The position numbers and the translations under genes are program-made. A model generated the notes under the pieces. That model saw only the letters and a list, made by a program, of their open reading frames with translations. It made no database searches and was not told where the DNA came from. From CAZJAH01 sp964544155 (GTDB lineage Bacteria; Bacteroidota; Ignavibacteria; Kapaibacteriales; UBA2268): a DNA stretch of 17,382 nucleotides. Shown one piece after another: positions 15,170 to 17,382 of the stretch (position 1 is its first letter; every line of letters starts with the position of its first letter). The stretch lies in NCBI GenBank assembly GCA_964544155.1, contig CAZJAH010000053.1, positions 1-17,382 of the forward strand, written 5' to 3'.

Positions 15170-17179
15170 TTGGACATAAGAAAATACGCATCAGCTCTGC
15201 TTTTGTTATTTTTCGCTTTACTTATTTCAAATATAGCTTCAGCAGATAATTACAGGGTATTCTTTAAGGATAAAGGCCCAGAGGCTTTCGTCCCCGGCTC
15301 TGCACTTTATGAAAGTACCTTTGAGATTATTAGCAAAAGAAGCCTCGAGCGCAGGGCTAAGATACTTACTTCCGACAGCCTTATCAGCTATGAAGATGCT
15401 CCTCTCTACAAGCCTTATCTTGATTCTTTAACTGCGCTTGGAACTGACATTAAGCTTAAGTTGAGATGGAAAAACTACGCGGTGATCGAAGCTCCCGACA
15501 GCATAAGGGGAAGAATCGACAGCCTGGATTTTGTATATAAAACTCAAAACACCAGCGCCATATTTTCTAGTGCGGTATTCTCAAACGGAGAAGGCTTCGC
15601 GAAAAATAATATATTATCAGAAAATGAATGTGATTCCTCAATCGATTACGGCAGTTCTTTATTTCAGCTTGAAAGGATAAACGTTACCGAAGCGCATAAA
15701 TACGGTTTTACGGGCATAGGCGTACTTGCCGGTTTCATCGATACCGGATTTGAAACGGCACATCCCTCGCTGGATCATCTAAATGTAGCAGCGGCTTATG
15801 ATTTTATAAATAATGACGGCATAGTAAGTAATGAGCCTGACGACGAACCTATGCAGATATCCCACGGTACGGCAGTTCTATCATGCACGGCGGGTTTAGA
15901 TAACGGCCGGCTTATAGGATCCGCCCCCGGGGTTGACATAGCACTTGCCAGGACGGAAGAATATTTCAACGAAAGCAGAATAGAAGAAGACAGGGTCTGT
16001 GCCGCATTAGAATGGATGGAAGCCCTTGGCGCCGATATTGTTAATATTTCGCTCGGCTACCTGGATTTTCCCGGAGAGGAAGATTACAAATTATCGGATT
16101 TCACGGGTGATTTCGCTCTATCAGCCAAATATTTAAATATCGCAGCTCAAAAGAACATGCTGTGCGTGGTTTCAGCAGGTAATATGGGGCCCTTGCCCTC
16201 TTCAGTCAGCCCGCCTGGCACTGCCGATTCGGCCCTGACGGTAGGCGCTCTTGATTCATTAGGCAGAAATTTTGCTAATTTCAGCTCAAGGGGGCCGTTG
16301 GCAAACGGCAAATTGAAACCCGAAATTTTTGCTCCGGGCACATATATCAAAGTAGCAAATCCATATAACGGTAATTACTACATGAATAACGGTACTTCAC
16401 TTGCCGCACCTATTATTACGGGCGGGGCAGCGCTGCTGCTTGAAGCATTTCCTGAGATCACCGCTTTTGAAATAAAAAATGCCATACGCTCGAGCGCTGA
16501 TATTTCCTTTCCTGATGATATTACCCAAATTTACGGGGTACCGGATATGATAAAAGCCATCAGCGGCTGCGGCATAGCGGTTTCTCCAGGTTTTGTTATA
16601 AATAAAGATAGCATTAGCAGGCTATTCTTTCGGGTGTTAAAACCTGATTCTCTCATATGGCCGGATATAAAAATTAGCTTTGGATATAATCCTGAAATAA
16701 TAATATATGATGATATGCTCAGGCAATTCGCCGATACAGATATATATTTCATTGACTTTGAAAATCTTCTCCACGATAGTGTTTTTTATGATCTTCAAAT
16801 AAGGTCGGGTGATTATACCAGAACAGTTACCGGCAGGAAGCAAAATCTTAAAAGAAATTATATATCCTGCGCTATGGATAAGAGTATATTGCCTCTTTAT
16901 TTTCCGGAAAGAGATAAGCCTGTTGTATATCCCTCGGTTGTAGCTTCCCGGGATGAACCGTATCTGACTTTGTCATATAGTGTCGATAAAGAAGGTGATG
17001 TAAAAATAGAAATATATAACTCTGCCGGAAAGCTTATACGCAAAAGAAATTTGTCGAATCAGCTTCCGGGAGCAGGATACACTGTAATAGAAACAGCCGG
17101 GCTGGCCTCCGGTGTTTATTTTGTTAAGATTGGATCTGACAATAAAACAGGCTTAAGCACTTTTATGATAAGCAGGTAG
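15170..17179 (+). CDS. Subtilisin-like (S8) serine protease with T9SS C-terminal sorting domain
   Basis: No in-frame ATG precedes the signal peptide, so I take the TTG at 15170 (MDIRKYASALLLLFFALLISNIASA), which follows a weak GAG ribosome site; the frame stays open to a TTG at 15125 but those residues are not signal-like. The product is 669 residues. A propeptide-like region (about 27-130; YRVFFKDKG, RSLERRAK, LRWKNYAVIEAP) precedes the S8 domain (about 175-465). The triad is Asp191 (AGFIDTGFE), His232 (SHGTAVLS) and Ser410 (NGTSLAAP), with oxyanion Asn338 (SAGNMG); all residues are intact. A beta-rich spacer leads to a T9SS type A sorting domain (about 598-669; VKIEIYNSAGKLIRKRNL, SGVYFVKIGSD). 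It should be secreted or surface-bound and degrade external protein or process surface proteins. The expected active-site order and length match T9SS-exported subtilases of Bacteroidota. Confidence 0.9.
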   Translation: MDIRKYASALLLLFFALLISNIASADNYRVFFKDKGPEAFVPGSALYESTFEIISKRSLERRAKILTSDSLISYEDAPLYKPYLDSLTALGTDIKLKLRWKNYAVIEAPDSIRGRIDSLDFVYKTQNTSAIFSSAVFSNGEGFAKNNILSENECDSSIDYGSSLFQLERINVTEAHKYGFTGIGVLAGFIDTGFETAHPSLDHLNVAAAYDFINNDGIVSNEPDDEPMQISHGTAVLSCTAGLDNGRLIGSAPGVDIALARTEEYFNESRIEEDRVCAALEWMEALGADIVNISLGYLDFPGEEDYKLSDFTGDFALSAKYLNIAAQKNMLCVVSAGNMGPLPSSVSPPGTADSALTVGALDSLGRNFANFSSRGPLANGKLKPEIFAPGTYIKVANPYNGNYYMNNGTSLAAPIITGGAALLLEAFPEITAFEIKNAIRSSADISFPDDITQIYGVPDMIKAISGCGIAVSPGFVINKDSISRLFFRVLKPDSLIWPDIKISFGYNPEIIIYDDMLRQFADTDIYFIDFENLLHDSVFYDLQIRSGDYTRTVTGRKQNLKRNYISCAMDKSILPLYFPERDKPVVYPSVVASRDEPYLTLSYSVDKEGDVKIEIYNSAGKLIRKRNLSNQLPGAGYTVIETAGLASGVYFVKIGSDNKTGLSTFMISR

Positions 17180-17231
17180 GATTTTAACAGAAAAGCAATT
17201 TAAGAAAATTTAAAAATACTTAAAAAATTCT

Positions 17232-17262
17232 TTTGGTATTTCCGGAATAAGTCTTAATTTTG
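17232..17262 (+). promoter_or_regulatory. Bacteroidota-type housekeeping promoter of the tRNA-Ala gene
   Basis: TTTG (17232-17235), a 19-base spacer and TAATTTTG (17255-17262) match the consensus TTTG-N19-TAnnTTTG exactly. Transcription should start near 17269, about 45 bases before the tRNA. A small hairpin (CACTCTC/GAGGGTG with one G-U pair, 17265-17281) overlaps the start region. Confidence 0.75.
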
Positions 17263-17314
17263 TGCACTCTCAATGAGGGTGTTATTGACAACTGAATAAA
17301 CAACAGACCAACCT

Positions 17315-17382
<68 letters not shown>

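Overview
The window looks like chromosomal DNA of a Bacteroidota-type bacterium or a close FCB-group relative such as Ignavibacteria or Kapabacteria; the exact lineage is inference. Three signs support this. Two proteins end in type IX secretion system (T9SS) C-terminal sorting domains. A tRNA gene carries a promoter matching the Bacteroidota consensus TTTG-N19-TAnnTTTG. The gene content is dominated by secreted and envelope proteins: a T9SS-type modular surface protein, an IgGFc-binding/ASH-domain protein, a porin-like barrel and a subtilase. No plasmid, phage, IS transposase or CRISPR signal was seen.

Left part, minus strand (1-7028): a very large secreted protein, cut by the left window edge, has an IgGFc-binding-like region followed by choice-of-anchor D (ASH/HYDIN-like) material. 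Upstream of it lies a 925-residue T9SS cargo made of Ig-like and carboxypeptidase-regulatory-like modules. The 311-base gap between them holds a strong terminator, a second terminator-like hairpin and a weak promoter.

Centre, plus strand (7225-9819): a compact operon encodes an ECF sigma factor, a large anti-sigma protein and a small lipoprotein that overlaps the anti-sigma gene by one base (TAATG). The anti-sigma protein has a zinc-free cytoplasmic N-terminus, one inner-membrane helix, a linker of about 165 residues and a C-terminal outer-membrane-type beta-barrel. This matches the layout of the dual-membrane-spanning anti-sigma (Dma) proteins described in Bacteroides. The gap between this operon and the 925-residue cargo holds two outward-facing copies of one bipartite element, CTGCAACGAA-N7-TTCA(C/T)T(G/T)GTA. 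The best reading is a divergent ECF promoter pair through which the sigma factor drives both its own operon and the surface protein. This envelope-sensing circuit is the most interesting content of the window.

Right part: a porin-like barrel (9978-11195, plus) and a thioredoxin-domain protein (11356-13299, minus) converge on a bidirectional terminator and a small repeat-like element. Next come a LOG-family Rossmann protein and a short-chain dehydrogenase (both minus), then a divergent T9SS-sorted subtilisin-like protease (plus). The window ends inside a tRNA-Ala(GGC) gene with a near-ideal Bacteroidota promoter.
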